NCBI RefSeq assembly: GCF_000760935.2 | Contig: NZ_CP049744.1 | Location: 3,317,501 to 3,381,500 of the forward strand | Direction of reading: 5' to 3' | DNA length: 64,000 nt | DNA from: Rhodococcoides fascians A25f | Lineage (GTDB): Bacteria; Actinomycetota; Actinomycetes; Mycobacteriales; Mycobacteriaceae | Shown here: piece after piece, positions 19,098-27,600 of the stretch | Layout: every line of letters starts with the position of its first letter | How positions within the stretch are numbered: position 1 is the first letter of the stretch | Made by a program: the position numbers and the translations under genes | The notes under the pieces: model-generated | Database searches by the model: none | The model's input: the letters and a program-made list of their open reading frames with translations, nothing else | What the model was told of the DNA's origin: nothing

Positions 19098-20024
19098 TCA
19101 CGCTCGGGGGTGAGCCTGATCGTGCACGGCACGCAACCGTTCGACCGATACGTGGGTGTAGATCTGCGTGGTCGCGAGGGAGGCGTGCCCCAGCAACTCC
19201 TGCACCACCCTGAGATCGGCACCGCCTTCGAGGAGATGGGTCGCTGCTGTGTGGCGCAAGCCGTGCGGACCGAGGCTGGGGCCACCGGGAACGGTGTCGA
19301 GCACGGCATGAACTGCTGTTCTGGCCTGCCGCTGGTCGAGCCGCCCACCTCGCCTACCCAGCAACAGCGCGGCCCCGGATCGCTCATCGGCCAATTCCGG
19401 CCTGCCGCTGACGAGCCAGTTCTCCAGTGCGTGTGCTGCCGGCATGCCGTACGGCGCAGAACGTTCCTTGTTTCCTTTACCCAGAACGCGAATCAGGCGG
19501 CGATCGGTGTCGACGTCGTCGATGTCGAGTCCGCACAGCTCTCCGACGCGGACCCCGGTTGCGTACAGGAGCTCGACGATGAGCCGGTCTCTCAGCGCGA
19601 TCGGATCGAGCTCGGCAGCACCCGATTCGGCAGCGGCCAATGCCTCGGCCGCTTGATTGTGGCGCAGTACACCGGGCAAAGTCCGGTGACTCGACGGTGC
19701 TGCCAACCGTTCTGCAGGCCCGATCTGCACCGCTCCCACCCGCTCGAGCCACTTGCCGAAGGTCCGCGCCGACGATGTGCGCCTGGCCATCGAGGTTCTG
19801 GCCGCACCGGCCGCCGAATACTTCGCCAACCAGGAGCGCACAGCGCGGAGATCGAGATCGGCGATGGTCGCTTCGGGGTCGGAGTCCGCCAGATGCGCGA
19901 GGAGCGATCGAGCATCCGCGACGTAGGCGCGGATGGTGTGCTCGGAGCGCTCTCGACCGAGTCGAAGGTGTTCGGCGAACTCTTCGATGTGGATGCCGAG
20001 GTGGGGCGGCAGCGAATCGGTCAT
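19098..20024 (-). CDS. xerC: Tyrosine recombinase XerC
   Basis: This site-specific recombinase resolves chromosome dimers at dif together with XerD. The protein is 308 aa. The N-terminal SAM-like DNA-binding domain covers about residues 10-100 ([27 protein letters not shown]). The catalytic domain has the first Arg in [12 protein letters not shown], the KGNKER beta-hairpin, [15 protein letters not shown] (His and Arg), [15 protein letters not shown] (His and nucleophile Tyr). All catalytic residues are present, so the protein should be active. It is 69 bp downstream of the siderophore-interacting protein gene. Confidence 0.95.
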   Translation of the reverse strand: MTDSLPPHLGIHIEEFAEHLRLGRERSEHTIRAYVADARSLLAHLADSDPEATIADLDLRAVRSWLAKYSAAGAARTSMARRTSSARTFGKWLERVGAVQIGPAERLAAPSSHRTLPGVLRHNQAAEALAAAESGAAELDPIALRDRLIVELLYATGVRVGELCGLDIDDVDTDRRLIRVLGKGNKERSAPYGMPAAHALENWLVSGRPELADERSGAALLLGRRGGRLDQRQARTAVHAVLDTVPGGPSLGPHGLRHTAATHLLEGGADLRVVQELLGHASLATTQIYTHVSVERLRAVHDQAHPRA

Positions 20025-20093
20025 CGGCTCAGCTTGAGCGCTCCCACGCTCCGCGACAACCGGACACGCCGACCGTCACGAGCCGTCGCCCGT

Positions 20094-20876
20094 TCAGGCG
20101 TCGACACCGGCTTCGGCCTGCGCGAGCTCGCGCTTCCACACTCGGAAGTTCTCCTCGGTCCGCCCTCGACGCCAGTAGCCCGAGATCGACGCCCACTCGG
20201 CACCGACCCCACGCTCCTTGCGAATGTAGGGCCGGATGTTGTGCATCACGGCCTGCGCCTCACCGTGCACGAAAACCTGCGCCTGGCCGGGCAGCCATTC
20301 CGTGCCCTTGACTGCTGCGATCAAGGGAGCGTTGTCGCCGGCCAGGTCGTCGCCGACGTCGTTCGAGGATGCACCCCGGTGAACCCAGGTGACATCGACG
20401 ACGGCGAGCGTCTCCATGTAGATCTCGTCGTGACGGTCGGCAACTTCGATGAAGACTTTGGCGATGGCGTCTTCGGGCAGCGCCTCCACGGCGGCCGAGA
20501 TAGCGGGAATCGCCGATTCGTCACCTGCGAACAGATGCCAGTCCGCGTCGGGTCGAGGGGCGTACCCACCGGACGGACCGAAGAACGACATCTCGTCCCC
20601 CGGCTTCGCCTTGGTGGCCCACGGCCCGGCAACTCCTTCGTCGCCGTGCACCACGAAGTCGATCGCGATCTCGCGCGCACTCGTGTCGACGGATCGAACG
20701 GTGTAGGTGCGCATGATCGGATCGTCGTCGGTTCCGAAGAACAGCTTGACGTAGGCGTCGGTCTCCTCGATCGCGTCGAAGTCGTCGAAATTCTCTCCGC
20801 CGAGGTACACCCGGTACATGTGCGGGGTGAGCGCCTCGGTGCGCAGGACGGACAGGGTGGTTTTCTTGCGTGGCAC
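20094..20876 (-). CDS. viuB: Siderophore-interacting protein (ViuB-like ferric reductase)
   Basis: This FAD-dependent reductase is thought to release iron from ferric siderophores inside the cell. The GTG at 20876 with AGAGGGG upstream gives 260 aa. The FAD-binding half has TPHMYRVYLGGENF and the RTYTVRSVD motif (flavin-binding Arg-x-Tyr-Thr) at about residue 66, then FVVHGDEGVAGPWA and the FFGPSGGY lid. The C-terminal SIP domain has WHLFAGDESAIPAISAAVEAL, VFVHGEAQAVMHNIR and ISGYWRRGRTEENFR. The same gene lies beside xerC in M. tuberculosis (Rv2895c). A DtxR-like box upstream supports iron control. Confidence 0.92.
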   Translation of the reverse strand: MPRKKTTLSVLRTEALTPHMYRVYLGGENFDDFDAIEETDAYVKLFFGTDDDPIMRTYTVRSVDTSAREIAIDFVVHGDEGVAGPWATKAKPGDEMSFFGPSGGYAPRPDADWHLFAGDESAIPAISAAVEALPEDAIAKVFIEVADRHDEIYMETLAVVDVTWVHRGASSNDVGDDLAGDNAPLIAAVKGTEWLPGQAQVFVHGEAQAVMHNIRPYIRKERGVGAEWASISGYWRRGRTEENFRVWKRELAQAEAGVDA

Positions 20877-20918
20877 TTCGGACCCCTCTTCGAGCGAACG
20901 ACGTCGATGCGTGCTGCA

Positions 20919-20937
20919 CCGACTAAGCATTACCTAA
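20919..20937 (-). promoter_or_regulatory. Candidate DtxR/IdeR iron box upstream of viuB
   Basis: The minus strand reads TTAGGTAATGCTTAGTCGG. Compared with the known consensus TTAGGTTAGGCTAACCTAA, the first half-site TTAGGT is exact and the centre keeps GCT.A, but the right half is degenerate. It lies 43-61 bp upstream of the viuB GTG, a position suited to repression in high iron. The function of the gene makes this placement convincing; the match alone is partial. Confidence 0.5.
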
Positions 20938-20970
20938 CACCCTACCTTCGGGGCTCGGCGAGCGTGGTGT

Positions 20971-22092
20971 TCATCCCCGCACCACGCGGAACCACCCCGT
21001 CTCGTCGCTGGCAACGAAGCCGTCCATTTCCAGCACAGGCAGTGCAGCGCGCACCTTGCCGATCGGCACACCGGACTGTTCGGACAACTCGCGGCTCGAC
21101 AGCGACCCGGTTGCCGGCAACGCGTCGTAGATCAACAATCCGGTCTCCGAGAGCGCATCCGTCTCCCGAAAGAGGTCGGGCCGCCATTCCTCCGGCGACC
21201 CGAGGGCACCGGCCTCGGCAACGACATCGTGCGAGCTCGACACCAGCACGGCCTCGCCGTCGCGGATCATGCGATGGCACCCCTTGGACGTGGGTGATGT
21301 GACCGGGCCGGGAACCGCGAGTACCGGACGACCCAGTTTTTTCGCCCATGCCGCAGTGTTGCGAGCCCCGCTGCGCCACCCGGCCTCGACCACCACCACT
21401 GCCGATCCGAGTGCCGCAACGAGTCTGTTGCGAGCGAGGAAGCGATGCTTGGCAGGGGTGGTGCCCGGTGCGTATTCGCTCAGGACCAGCCCGTGATCGG
21501 CTATCTGTCGCAGCAATCGCGAATGCCCCGCCGGATACGCACGGTCGACGCCACAGGCGAGCACCGCCATCGTCGTTCCCTCTACTCCGAGAGCCGCCCG
21601 ATGCGCCGCGGCATCGATCCCGAAGGCCGCTCCCGAAATGATGGTCCAACCGTCGAGTGCGAGGTCTGCCGAAATTTCTGCGGTCACGTGATCCCCGTAC
21701 GGGCTCGATGCACGGGTCCCCACGATCGACACCGATCTTTCGGTGGCCGTTGCGACGGGCCGATTTCCGAGCGCCCACAACGCAATCGGAGGACAGGTGT
21801 CCACCCCTGCGGTCAGACCCGATCCGTCGAAGCCGAGGAATCTCCACGCCGGCCACTCGTCGTCGTCGGGAGTGATCAACCGGCCACCCAGCGCGCCGAT
21901 GTGATCGAGATCGGCTGCAGCGGTGTCGATGTGGGCACGTACCTCGAGCCGCTCGCCCAATCGGCCTGCCCGCACCGCCGCAGCGGCCGCTTCCGGGCCG
22001 TGCGCCGCGGCATGGTCGACCACGAGTCGATGCGGGCCCTGCGCCACCCGCGACAGATATGCCCACGCGAGTCGGCGTGCGTCGTGGGTCAT
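20971..22092 (-). CDS. dprA: DNA-processing protein DprA/Smf
   Basis: This protein loads RecA on incoming single-stranded DNA during transformation; outside competent species its role is in DNA uptake or repair. The ATG at 22092 gives 373 aa. It overlaps the comM stop in an ATGA. The extended Rossmann domain covers about residues 105-300: SIVGTRASSPYGDHVT, GWTIISGAAFGIDAAAHRAAL, AVLACGVDRAYPAGHSRL, EYAPGTTPAKHRFLARNR and VVVVEAGWRSGARNTA. A C-terminal winged-helix-like segment (DALPATGSLSSRELSEQSGVPIGKV) ends the protein. It forms an operon with yraN and comM. Confidence 0.94.
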   Translation of the reverse strand: MTHDARRLAWAYLSRVAQGPHRLVVDHAAAHGPEAAAAAVRAGRLGERLEVRAHIDTAAADLDHIGALGGRLITPDDDEWPAWRFLGFDGSGLTAGVDTCPPIALWALGNRPVATATERSVSIVGTRASSPYGDHVTAEISADLALDGWTIISGAAFGIDAAAHRAALGVEGTTMAVLACGVDRAYPAGHSRLLRQIADHGLVLSEYAPGTTPAKHRFLARNRLVAALGSAVVVVEAGWRSGARNTAAWAKKLGRPVLAVPGPVTSPTSKGCHRMIRDGEAVLVSSSHDVVAEAGALGSPEEWRPDLFRETDALSETGLLIYDALPATGSLSSRELSEQSGVPIGKVRAALPVLEMDGFVASDETGWFRVVRG

Positions 22093-23594
22093 GCCACTCC
22101 CCTGTCGCGGAAATCCAGTGCGGCTCCGACCTCGTCGGCACCCGGAACCGTGCCACCTGCGAGGTCGCTCAGCGTCCACGCCACCCGTATCGCCCTGTCT
22201 GCTCCCCGCGCGGTCAACGATCCGTTCCGCAGCGCACGCTCCACCGGCGCGAGCGTCGAGCGCGCCAGCCGAAACCGTTGCCGTAGCGCAGGTCCCGGGA
22301 CTTCTGCATTTGTTCTCCAGCCGAAATCCTGCCACCGGTGGGCGGCCGCGTCCCTGGCTCCGGTCACGCGTGCGCGGATCTCACTCGTTCCCTCCCCCAC
22401 CTCGTCGACCAGCGCTCCCGTCGCGACACCCATCATCTGTATGCGGAGATCGACACGGTCCAGCAACGGCCCCGAAAGCTTTCCGAGATATTTGCGCCGA
22501 GCAGTGGGCGCACAGACACAATCGACCTGTCGCGCAGGTGCGCACGGGCACGGGTTCGCCGCCAGAACCAGCTGAAATCGAGCCGGATATCTCGCCACAC
22601 CGTCTCGACGAGCAATGCGAATCTCACCGTCCTCCAACGGAGTCCGCAGAGCCTCGAGTACGCGAACGCTCATCTCGGCGCATTCGTCCAGAAACAGGAC
22701 TCCGCGATGCGCGCGACTGACCGCTCCCGGCTTGGCCATTCCCGTTCCCCCACCCACCAAGGCGCTCACCGACGTCGAATGATGAGGTGCGATGAACGGC
22801 GGCGATGTGATGAGCGGTCGCGCAGTGGTCAACAACCCGGCCACCGAATGGATGGCCGTCACCTCGAGCGCCTCGGACTCGGTCAGCGGTGGCAGAATCC
22901 CCGGAAGACGCTGCGCCAGCATAGTTTTGCCGATCCCCGGCGGTCCGGTCAGCATGATGTGATGCGCTCCGGCTGCCGCCACTTCCAGAGCCCACCGCGC
23001 ATCCGCCTGCCCGGCTACATCACTGAGATCCGGATAGATCTCCTGATGCCACTCGGTCGGCACCGGCGATTCCAAGGCTTGCTCGCCGCGAAGCCACGCC
23101 ACGACATCCCCGAGCGAGCCTGCGCCCAGCACGTCGATACCGTCCACCAGGCCCGCCTCGGGTAGACACTGCATCGGGACCACCACCCGTTGCCAACCTG
23201 CACCCTTGACCGCAAGCACACCGGGCAAGACCCCGCGAACCGCCCTGAGCCGGCCGTCCAGAGCGAGTTCGCCCAGAAACACCGTCTCCGACAGACTCCC
23301 GCGCGGAATGGCCTTCGCCGCATCGAGAACAGACAACGCGAGAGCGAGGTCGTACACCGATCCACCCTTGGGCAACGTCGCGGGCGACAGCGCGAGAATC
23401 ACCCGGCTGTCCGGCCACGTGCCACCCGAGTTCTTCACGGCAGCTTTCACGCGATCTCGCGACTCGTTCAGCGCGGTATCGGGCAGACCGACCAGATGGG
23501 TGCCGGGCAAGCCCTGCCCGATATCGGCTTCGATCTCCACCAGCACACCGTCGACACCGTTGACCGCAACCGAATGCGCTCTCCCGAGTGGCAT
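22089..23594 (-). CDS. comM: YifB/ComM-family Mg-chelatase-like AAA+ ATPase
   Basis: ComM-type hexameric helicases promote branch migration when foreign DNA is integrated. The ATG at 23594 gives 501 aa starting MPLGRAHSVAVNGVDGVLVEIEAD. The N-terminal Lon-like fold covers about residues 1-180 (GLPDTALNESRDRVKAAVKN). The AAA+ core has Walker A GPPGIGKTMLAQRLPGILP, Walker B GVLFLDECAEM and arginine motifs (LEALRTPLEDGEIRIAR). CPCAPARQVDCVC holds a possible metal-binding Cys cluster. The C-terminal DRAIRVAWTLSDLAG fits the Mg-chelatase C-terminus. The start overlaps the yraN stop by 1 nt (TGATG) and the stop overlaps dprA (ATGA), so the three are co-translated. Confidence 0.94.
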   Translation of the reverse strand: MPLGRAHSVAVNGVDGVLVEIEADIGQGLPGTHLVGLPDTALNESRDRVKAAVKNSGGTWPDSRVILALSPATLPKGGSVYDLALALSVLDAAKAIPRGSLSETVFLGELALDGRLRAVRGVLPGVLAVKGAGWQRVVVPMQCLPEAGLVDGIDVLGAGSLGDVVAWLRGEQALESPVPTEWHQEIYPDLSDVAGQADARWALEVAAAGAHHIMLTGPPGIGKTMLAQRLPGILPPLTESEALEVTAIHSVAGLLTTARPLITSPPFIAPHHSTSVSALVGGGTGMAKPGAVSRAHRGVLFLDECAEMSVRVLEALRTPLEDGEIRIARRDGVARYPARFQLVLAANPCPCAPARQVDCVCAPTARRKYLGKLSGPLLDRVDLRIQMMGVATGALVDEVGEGTSEIRARVTGARDAAAHRWQDFGWRTNAEVPGPALRQRFRLARSTLAPVERALRNGSLTARGADRAIRVAWTLSDLAGGTVPGADEVGAALDFRDRGVA

Positions 23595-23950
23595 CAGAAC
23601 GCAGCCCGGATGTGAGTGATCACCGGATTGTCGTCTCTCCCGACCACGATCGCGATCACGTCGAATCTGATCTGCACCCACGGACCCTGTTGCAGGGCAA
23701 GCCACGACAGCGCCAGCCCTCTGATCCGCACCTGCTTGGTGTACGTCACAGCCTCGGCCGGCGTTCCGTAACCGATTCCCGAACGCGTCTTCACCTCGAC
23801 GAACACCATGGTGTCACCCTCGCGCGCGATGATGTCGAGCTCACCGGATCGATGCCGCCAGTTCCGCTCGATCACCTCGAGCCCGATGTCCTCGAGATGG
23901 CGCACCGCGAGGTCCTCACCGCGCGCACCGAGTTCCTGATTGGTCGCCAT
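23594..23950 (-). CDS. yraN: YraN (UPF0102) family endonuclease-fold protein
   Basis: This 118-aa protein has the Holliday-junction-resolvase/restriction-endonuclease fold. Motifs are MATNQELGARGEDLAVRHLE, IERNWRHRSGELDIIARE (the acidic ExD core) and MVFVEVKTRSG (ExK). The biochemical role is not established, though the fold and the coupling with comM and dprA suggest DNA processing. The ATG at 23950 matches the family; the frame is open a further 100 codons upstream without similarity. It is the first gene of the yraN-comM-dprA operon. Confidence 0.9.
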   Translation of the reverse strand: MATNQELGARGEDLAVRHLEDIGLEVIERNWRHRSGELDIIAREGDTMVFVEVKTRSGIGYGTPAEAVTYTKQVRIRGLALSWLALQQGPWVQIRFDVIAIVVGRDDNPVITHIRAAF

Positions 23951-24133
23951 ATCCGCATTCCTCCACTCTCCGGCCGTACTTCGCGGCCGATTCGGTGGTA
24001 CCGAAGGTGGCACGTCCGAATCGAGGAGAAACAAGGAATGCGCAGGTGGGCGATTACCCTGTGGACAACTGCTCGCCTGTGCACGAACGGGCAGATGTGC
24101 GGAGACAAAATGTCGGCATTGTCGGACCTTCGT

Positions 24134-24165
24134 GTTACAGCGTGGGCGAGTTACAGCGTCGGCGA
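24134..24165. repeat. 16-bp tandem duplication
   Basis: GTTACAGCGTGGGCGA at 24134-24149 is followed at once by GTTACAGCGTCGGCGA at 24150-24165, with one base different. It is non-coding and lies upstream of yraN. It may be a replication-slippage product or a pair of binding sites. Confidence 0.6.
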
Positions 24166-24200
24166 GTGACAACGGCCCGGAGGCAGTGGCCCCCACGCAC

Positions 24201-24233
24201 AAAACTCCGCCCGAATTCAGAATTCGGACGGAG
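24201..24233 (-). terminator. Rho-independent-like terminator of lsr2
   Basis: On the minus strand a 14-bp stem, CTCCGTCCGAATTC (24233-24220) with GAATTCGGGCGGAG (24218-24205), has a single G-U pair and a 1-nt centre, and is followed by UUUU (24204-24201). It stands about 80 bp after the lsr2 stop. This is the clearest intrinsic terminator in the window. Confidence 0.75.
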
Positions 24234-24313
24234 CTGATGCCGAGCGTCGACACCAGGAAACGGGTGCCGGTGGAGCGTTTTGGGGCACCGACGAAGTCGG
24301 CGCTACCGGATGA

Positions 24314-24658
24314 TCAGTGGGCGGCCTCGTATGCTGCCTGCACGTCCTGACTGATGCGGCCGCGAGCACTGACCTCGTGGCCGTTCTCGCGTGCCCATGC
24401 TCGAATGTCCTGAAGATCGACTTTTCCGCGAGCCGGTGCCGGAGCAGCGCCGCCCTTACGGGTACGGCGTCCGGAGACCTTCTCTGCGTGCTCGATCCAG
24501 AAAGCCAACTGTTCATGCAATTCGTTTGCATGCTTGAGGTTCAAATCGATGCGGTACTGGTTTCCACCGATGCCGAATTCGATGGATTCACCTTGGCCGT
24601 CTTTGATTACCGATCCATCGACATCGTCGATCATCTGCACAAGCGTCTTGCGTGCCAT
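24314..24658 (-). CDS. lsr2: Lsr2-family nucleoid-associated protein
   Basis: Lsr2 is the actinobacterial counterpart of H-NS: it bridges AT-rich DNA and silences acquired genes. The protein is 114 aa (M. tuberculosis Lsr2 is 112). The N-terminal oligomerisation domain covers about residues 1-60 (MARKTLVQMIDDVDGS, IEFGIGGNQYRIDLN). A basic linker, RRTRKGGAAPAPARG, leads to the DNA-binding domain at about 78-114 (IRAWARENGHEVSARGRISQ) with the AT-hook-like RGR. Lsr2 usually lies elsewhere on mycobacterial chromosomes, where fdhD/fdhF occupy this site in M. tuberculosis, so this may be a paralogue. It is monocistronic, with its own terminator and a lower-GC upstream region. Confidence 0.93.
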   Translation of the reverse strand: MARKTLVQMIDDVDGSVIKDGQGESIEFGIGGNQYRIDLNLKHANELHEQLAFWIEHAEKVSGRRTRKGGAAPAPARGKVDLQDIRAWARENGHEVSARGRISQDVQAAYEAAH

Positions 24659-25066
24659 CTCGTACCTCTTACACGTCTGGGGGATGTGATATTCAAGTTC
24701 TACCACCGATTCTCGTATCGGCGCAAAGAAGTGCAGGTGTTACGCAACGTGTCGAATCGGCGAATATCAGTCCGGATATGGCGGCACATTTCGAGAAAAT
24801 AGACGTCGAAATCGAATGCCTTTGTTACGCAGTTACTTTCGGGACGAGAATCTACCGCGCCGTTACCTGCCGGAGCTGGCCCCCGCCGAAACCGACGATG
24901 AAACAGGACATGCGGAACGATTTGGTCGGCTGTCCAATTTCTCGAACAATCACGGTCATAATCGGCGAACACCGGTTCGACAACTCGTCGACGCGAGGCC
25001 TGGTGTGTTTCACACGTCCGCGAGCCGTCGTCGACTGCCGCGTGCCGCGACGTTCGCCGCAGCGAG
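24659..25066. promoter_or_regulatory. lsr2 upstream region, gene-free and lower in GC
   Basis: This is 408 bp with no believable gene. Toward lsr2 there is a candidate promoter: TTGCGC (plus-strand GCGCAA, 24721-24726), an 18-bp spacer, and TAGAAC (plus-strand GTTCTA, 24697-24702), about 39 bp before the ATG. The stretch 24690-24850 is visibly richer in A/T than the flanking genes. That would suit Lsr2 binding its own promoter, as known for Lsr2 family members. The rest, next to DUF2469, shows nothing distinct. Confidence 0.4.
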
Positions 25067-25372
25067 CTATTCCGGAAGGCGAAGGTCTGGTTTGTCCAAC
25101 TCTTCGATGTTGACGTCCTTGAACGTGATCACTCGGACGTGCTTGACGAAACGGGCGGGGCGATACATGTCCCACACCCACGAATCCGACATCCGCAATT
25201 CGAAGTAGATCTCACCGTCGGCGTTGTGCGGAATGAGTTCGACGGAGTTCGCCAGATAGAACCGACGTTCGGTTTCGACCACGTAGTTGAACTGACCTAC
25301 GATGTCCCGATACTCGCGATACAGCGAGAGCTCCATCTCGGTTTCGTACTTTTCGAGATCTTCGGCACTCAT
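25067..25372 (-). CDS. DUF2469 conserved actinobacterial protein
   Basis: This 101-aa acidic protein is nearly invariant across actinobacteria (Rv2901c type). The sequence MSAEDLEKYETEMELSLYREYRDIVGQFNYVVETERRFYLAN is diagnostic, followed by a beta-rich C-terminal half (IYFELRMSDSWVWDMYRPARFVKHVRVITFKDVNIEEL). It has no signal or membrane segment. Its function is unknown. It lies 37 bp downstream of rnhB, in the fixed order rplS-lepB-rnhB-DUF2469, and its extreme conservation suggests a core role. Confidence 0.92.
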   Translation of the reverse strand: MSAEDLEKYETEMELSLYREYRDIVGQFNYVVETERRFYLANSVELIPHNADGEIYFELRMSDSWVWDMYRPARFVKHVRVITFKDVNIEELDKPDLRLPE

Positions 25373-25409
25373 CGGTCTCTTTCATCCTCCAGTCGGGCGT
25401 GAAAAGCAA

Positions 25410-26204
25410 TCATCGCGCACCTGCGTCGCGGCAGTCCATTCGCCCCACGGCGTCGCCGTTCCGAGTGGTGCCTGCGGCACGACCCACAGGTGGATCCCCA
25501 GCCGAGCCCGCGGCCGCCGCAGCGACATTCGCATACGACATTCGATGTTCTCGGCTGGGGCCGAGAGCGATCATGGCGGCCGAATGAGCCCGCGTGCTGT
25601 AGCCCTTGTGGACGGCGAATCCGTAGCCCGGAATCTCTTCGTCCATCTGTACCATCAGCCGATCGCGTGAGACCTTCGCCAGCACGCTCGCGGCAGCGAT
25701 GCACGCGGCGGTGGCGTCGCCGCCGATCACCGGTAGCGACGGAACCGGCAGGCCGGGCACCCGAAAGCCGTCGGTGAGCACGTACCCGGGGGTCACTCCG
25801 AGCCCGGCAACTGCGCGACGCATTCCCTCGATGTTCGCAACGTGCACCCCGATGCGATCGACCTCGGCAGCGTCGATGAACACCACGCTCCATGCCAGTG
25901 CCAGCTTCTGGATCTTGGGGAACAGCTCCTCGCGTCGGCGCTCGGTCAATTTCTTCGAGTCGTCCAGATCGGCCAGCGCTGCGTGGGCGCGCGCACCGAG
26001 TACGCACGCCGCCACCGTCAACGGGCCGGCACACGCTCCCCTGCCTGCTTCGTCCACACCCGCAACCGGCCCGAGACCTCCGCGCTCCAAGGCCGACTCC
26101 ATCGTCCGCAAACCGGCAGCCCGCCGGATGACCGGACGTGGCGGCCACGACGACCGCGTCAGAGTCGCTCGTGCACGGGGCACGCGGCGGGGGGCCGTCG
26201 TCAT
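25410..26204 (-). CDS. rnhB: Ribonuclease HII
   Basis: This enzyme removes ribonucleotides and RNA primers from RNA-DNA hybrids. The protein is 264 aa. A basic 30-residue N-terminal extension precedes the catalytic core, which opens with [23 protein letters not shown] (Asp and Glu of the DEAGRG motif at about residues 54-59). [13 protein letters not shown], the [12 protein letters not shown] helix and [10 protein letters not shown] are standard. The ATG overlaps the lepB stop in an ATGA, so it is translated with lepB. The C-terminal 40 residues are Ala/Gly-rich and not conserved. Confidence 0.95.
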   Translation of the reverse strand: MTTAPRRVPRARATLTRSSWPPRPVIRRAAGLRTMESALERGGLGPVAGVDEAGRGACAGPLTVAACVLGARAHAALADLDDSKKLTERRREELFPKIQKLALAWSVVFIDAAEVDRIGVHVANIEGMRRAVAGLGVTPGYVLTDGFRVPGLPVPSLPVIGGDATAACIAAASVLAKVSRDRLMVQMDEEIPGYGFAVHKGYSTRAHSAAMIALGPSREHRMSYANVAAAAAGSAGDPPVGRAAGTTRNGDAVGRMDCRDAGAR

Positions 26205-26977
26205 CGACCTTGAATGTCGGGAGAATCCAGGAGGCCCGTCCGTGACGGTGGCAGCGCAATGAAGACGGCCTTACCGATCACGTTGTCGATCGGAACGGTA
26301 CCGGTGAATTCGTCGGTGACGTGATAACGGGAGTCTCGTGAGTTGCTCCGGTTGTCTCCCATCACCCAGATGTTGCCCTCCGGAACGGTCACGGGGTCGA
26401 AGCAGCGTCCCGACTTCAGTTCGGTATCGCAGGTCATCGTCCCGGGCGCGAACGGGAAATCCATCTCAATGTACGGCTCGTCCAAGGGCTTTCCATCGAC
26501 GAGTACTCGGCCCTGATCGTCACAGCACTCGACGGTCTGACCGCCGGTGGCAATGACGCGTTTGACCAGATCGTTCTCGTCCGGGGCGACGACGCCGATC
26601 AAGGAGCCCACTTCCTGAGCCCCGCGGACAATCGAATTGTCGGAGCGCTGCGAGACGAATTCGTCGTTCCACGAATCCGGACCACGAAAGACGACGATGT
26701 CGCCGGGCTTCGGGTCTCCGAAGCGGTAACCGATCTTTTCGACCACGATCCGGTCGCCGGTACAGCCCGCGCAGCCGTGCAGAGTCGGCTCCATCGATTC
26801 GGACGGGATCAAGTACACCCGAGCGACGAATGTCTGGAGCAGAAAACTCAACACGAGCGCTACCAGAATGAGAATCGGAAGCTCTCGCCAGAACGATCGT
26901 GGCTTGCGATCCCGACGCTTGTTCTGGGAAGACTCGTCGTCGGGCTCATCGGTCGGATCCTGTGGGGACTGCGTCAC
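26201..26977 (-). CDS. lepB: Signal peptidase I
   Basis: This membrane serine/lysine protease removes Sec and Tat signal peptides. The protein is 258 aa with a GTG start. An acidic, disordered N-terminus of 25 residues precedes one transmembrane helix at about 33-52 ([20 protein letters not shown]). The nucleophile Ser is in [10 protein letters not shown] at about residue 60. The general base Lys is in [35 protein letters not shown] is the C-terminal signature. It is downstream of rplS and overlaps rnhB by 4 bp. Confidence 0.96.
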   Translation of the reverse strand: MTQSPQDPTDEPDDESSQNKRRDRKPRSFWRELPILILVALVLSFLLQTFVARVYLIPSESMEPTLHGCAGCTGDRIVVEKIGYRFGDPKPGDIVVFRGPDSWNDEFVSQRSDNSIVRGAQEVGSLIGVVAPDENDLVKRVIATGGQTVECCDDQGRVLVDGKPLDEPYIEMDFPFAPGTMTCDTELKSGRCFDPVTVPEGNIWVMGDNRSNSRDSRYHVTDEFTGTVPIDNVIGKAVFIALPPSRTGLLDSPDIQGR

Positions 26978-27052
26978 GTCAACAGGTTAGCCGGAACGCT
27001 CGTCTGCACGGCCGGACGGTCTCTGCACCGGCGTTTCGGACCGGCCGAGACG

Positions 27053-27092
27053 CATCATGCCGCGCCGCCCGAAGGGGCGACGCGGCATGATG
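27053..27092 (-). terminator. Hairpin terminator of rplS
   Basis: A perfect 12-bp inverted repeat, CATCATGCCGCG at 27053-27064 and CGCGGCATGATG at 27081-27092, encloses a second small helix. The minus-strand RNA closes with a CCC-UUCG-GGC tetraloop. It begins 28 bp after the rplS stop, in the rplS-lepB gap. No U-tract follows. It should give strong termination or protect the 3' end. Confidence 0.7.
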
Positions 27093-27120
27093 GGAGCTAT
27101 GTGGAGCCGGGCGAAACCGG

Positions 27121-27462
27121 TCAGCGCTTTTCCTTGATCTTGGCAGCCTTGCCACGCAGATCGCGGAGGTAGTAGAGCTTGGCGCGACGGACGTCACCGC
27201 GGGTGAGGACCTCGAACTGCGCAATGTTGGGGCTGTGCACCGGGAAGGTGCGCTCGACGCCGACGCCGAACGAGACCTTACGAACCGTGAACGTCTCGCG
27301 AACGCCACCGCCCTGACGTCGGATGACGACGCCCTTGAAGATCTGAATACGCTCCTTCGAGCCTTCGATGACCTTGACGTGCACGTTCAGGGTGTCGCCG
27401 GGGCGGAAATCGGGGATGTCGCCACGCAGCGACTGATTGTCGAGAAAGTCCAGAGTGTTCAT
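27121..27462 (-). CDS. rplS: 50S ribosomal protein L19
   Basis: This large-subunit protein sits at the interface with the small subunit. The ATG at 27462 gives 113 aa, starting [19 protein letters not shown] like the mycobacterial protein, with AAGGA 11 nt upstream. An ATG four codons earlier (27474) has no room for a ribosome site. Motifs are [42 protein letters not shown] and the basic end [22 protein letters not shown] strong hairpin follows the gene. Confidence 0.96.
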   Translation of the reverse strand: MNTLDFLDNQSLRGDIPDFRPGDTLNVHVKVIEGSKERIQIFKGVVIRRQGGGVRETFTVRKVSFGVGVERTFPVHSPNIAQFEVLTRGDVRRAKLYYLRDLRGKAAKIKEKR

Positions 27463-27600
27463 CGGTTGTGCCATCCTTGCGTTCTGCGCTTGAGTAGAGG
27501 AACCGAGCGGCTCGCTGACTGCGCGGCTCGACTGGTTCGTACTCCGAGTGAGGTCCGTGCCTGCTAGAGGCAACCCGACCATTGTGCCAGACCATGATGC

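Larger units (their letters stand above)
23951..24313. other. Intergenic region between lsr2 and yraN
   Basis: These 363 bp hold the lsr2 terminator (annotated separately), a 16-bp tandem duplication at 24134-24165, and presumably the promoter of the yraN-comM-dprA operon. I see no convincing reading frame: the overlapping frames lack ribosome sites and recognisable domains. Base composition near 24040-24230 is more mixed than in the neighbouring genes. Confidence 0.5.

Noticed and set aside
19059..21302. A 747-codon plus-strand frame opposite xerC and viuB
   Set aside because: Same codon-bias shadow effect; the minus-strand genes have all catalytic motifs.
24700..24972. A 90-codon minus-strand frame upstream of lsr2
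   Set aside because: It has no ribosome site or known domain, and it overlaps the candidate lsr2 promoter.
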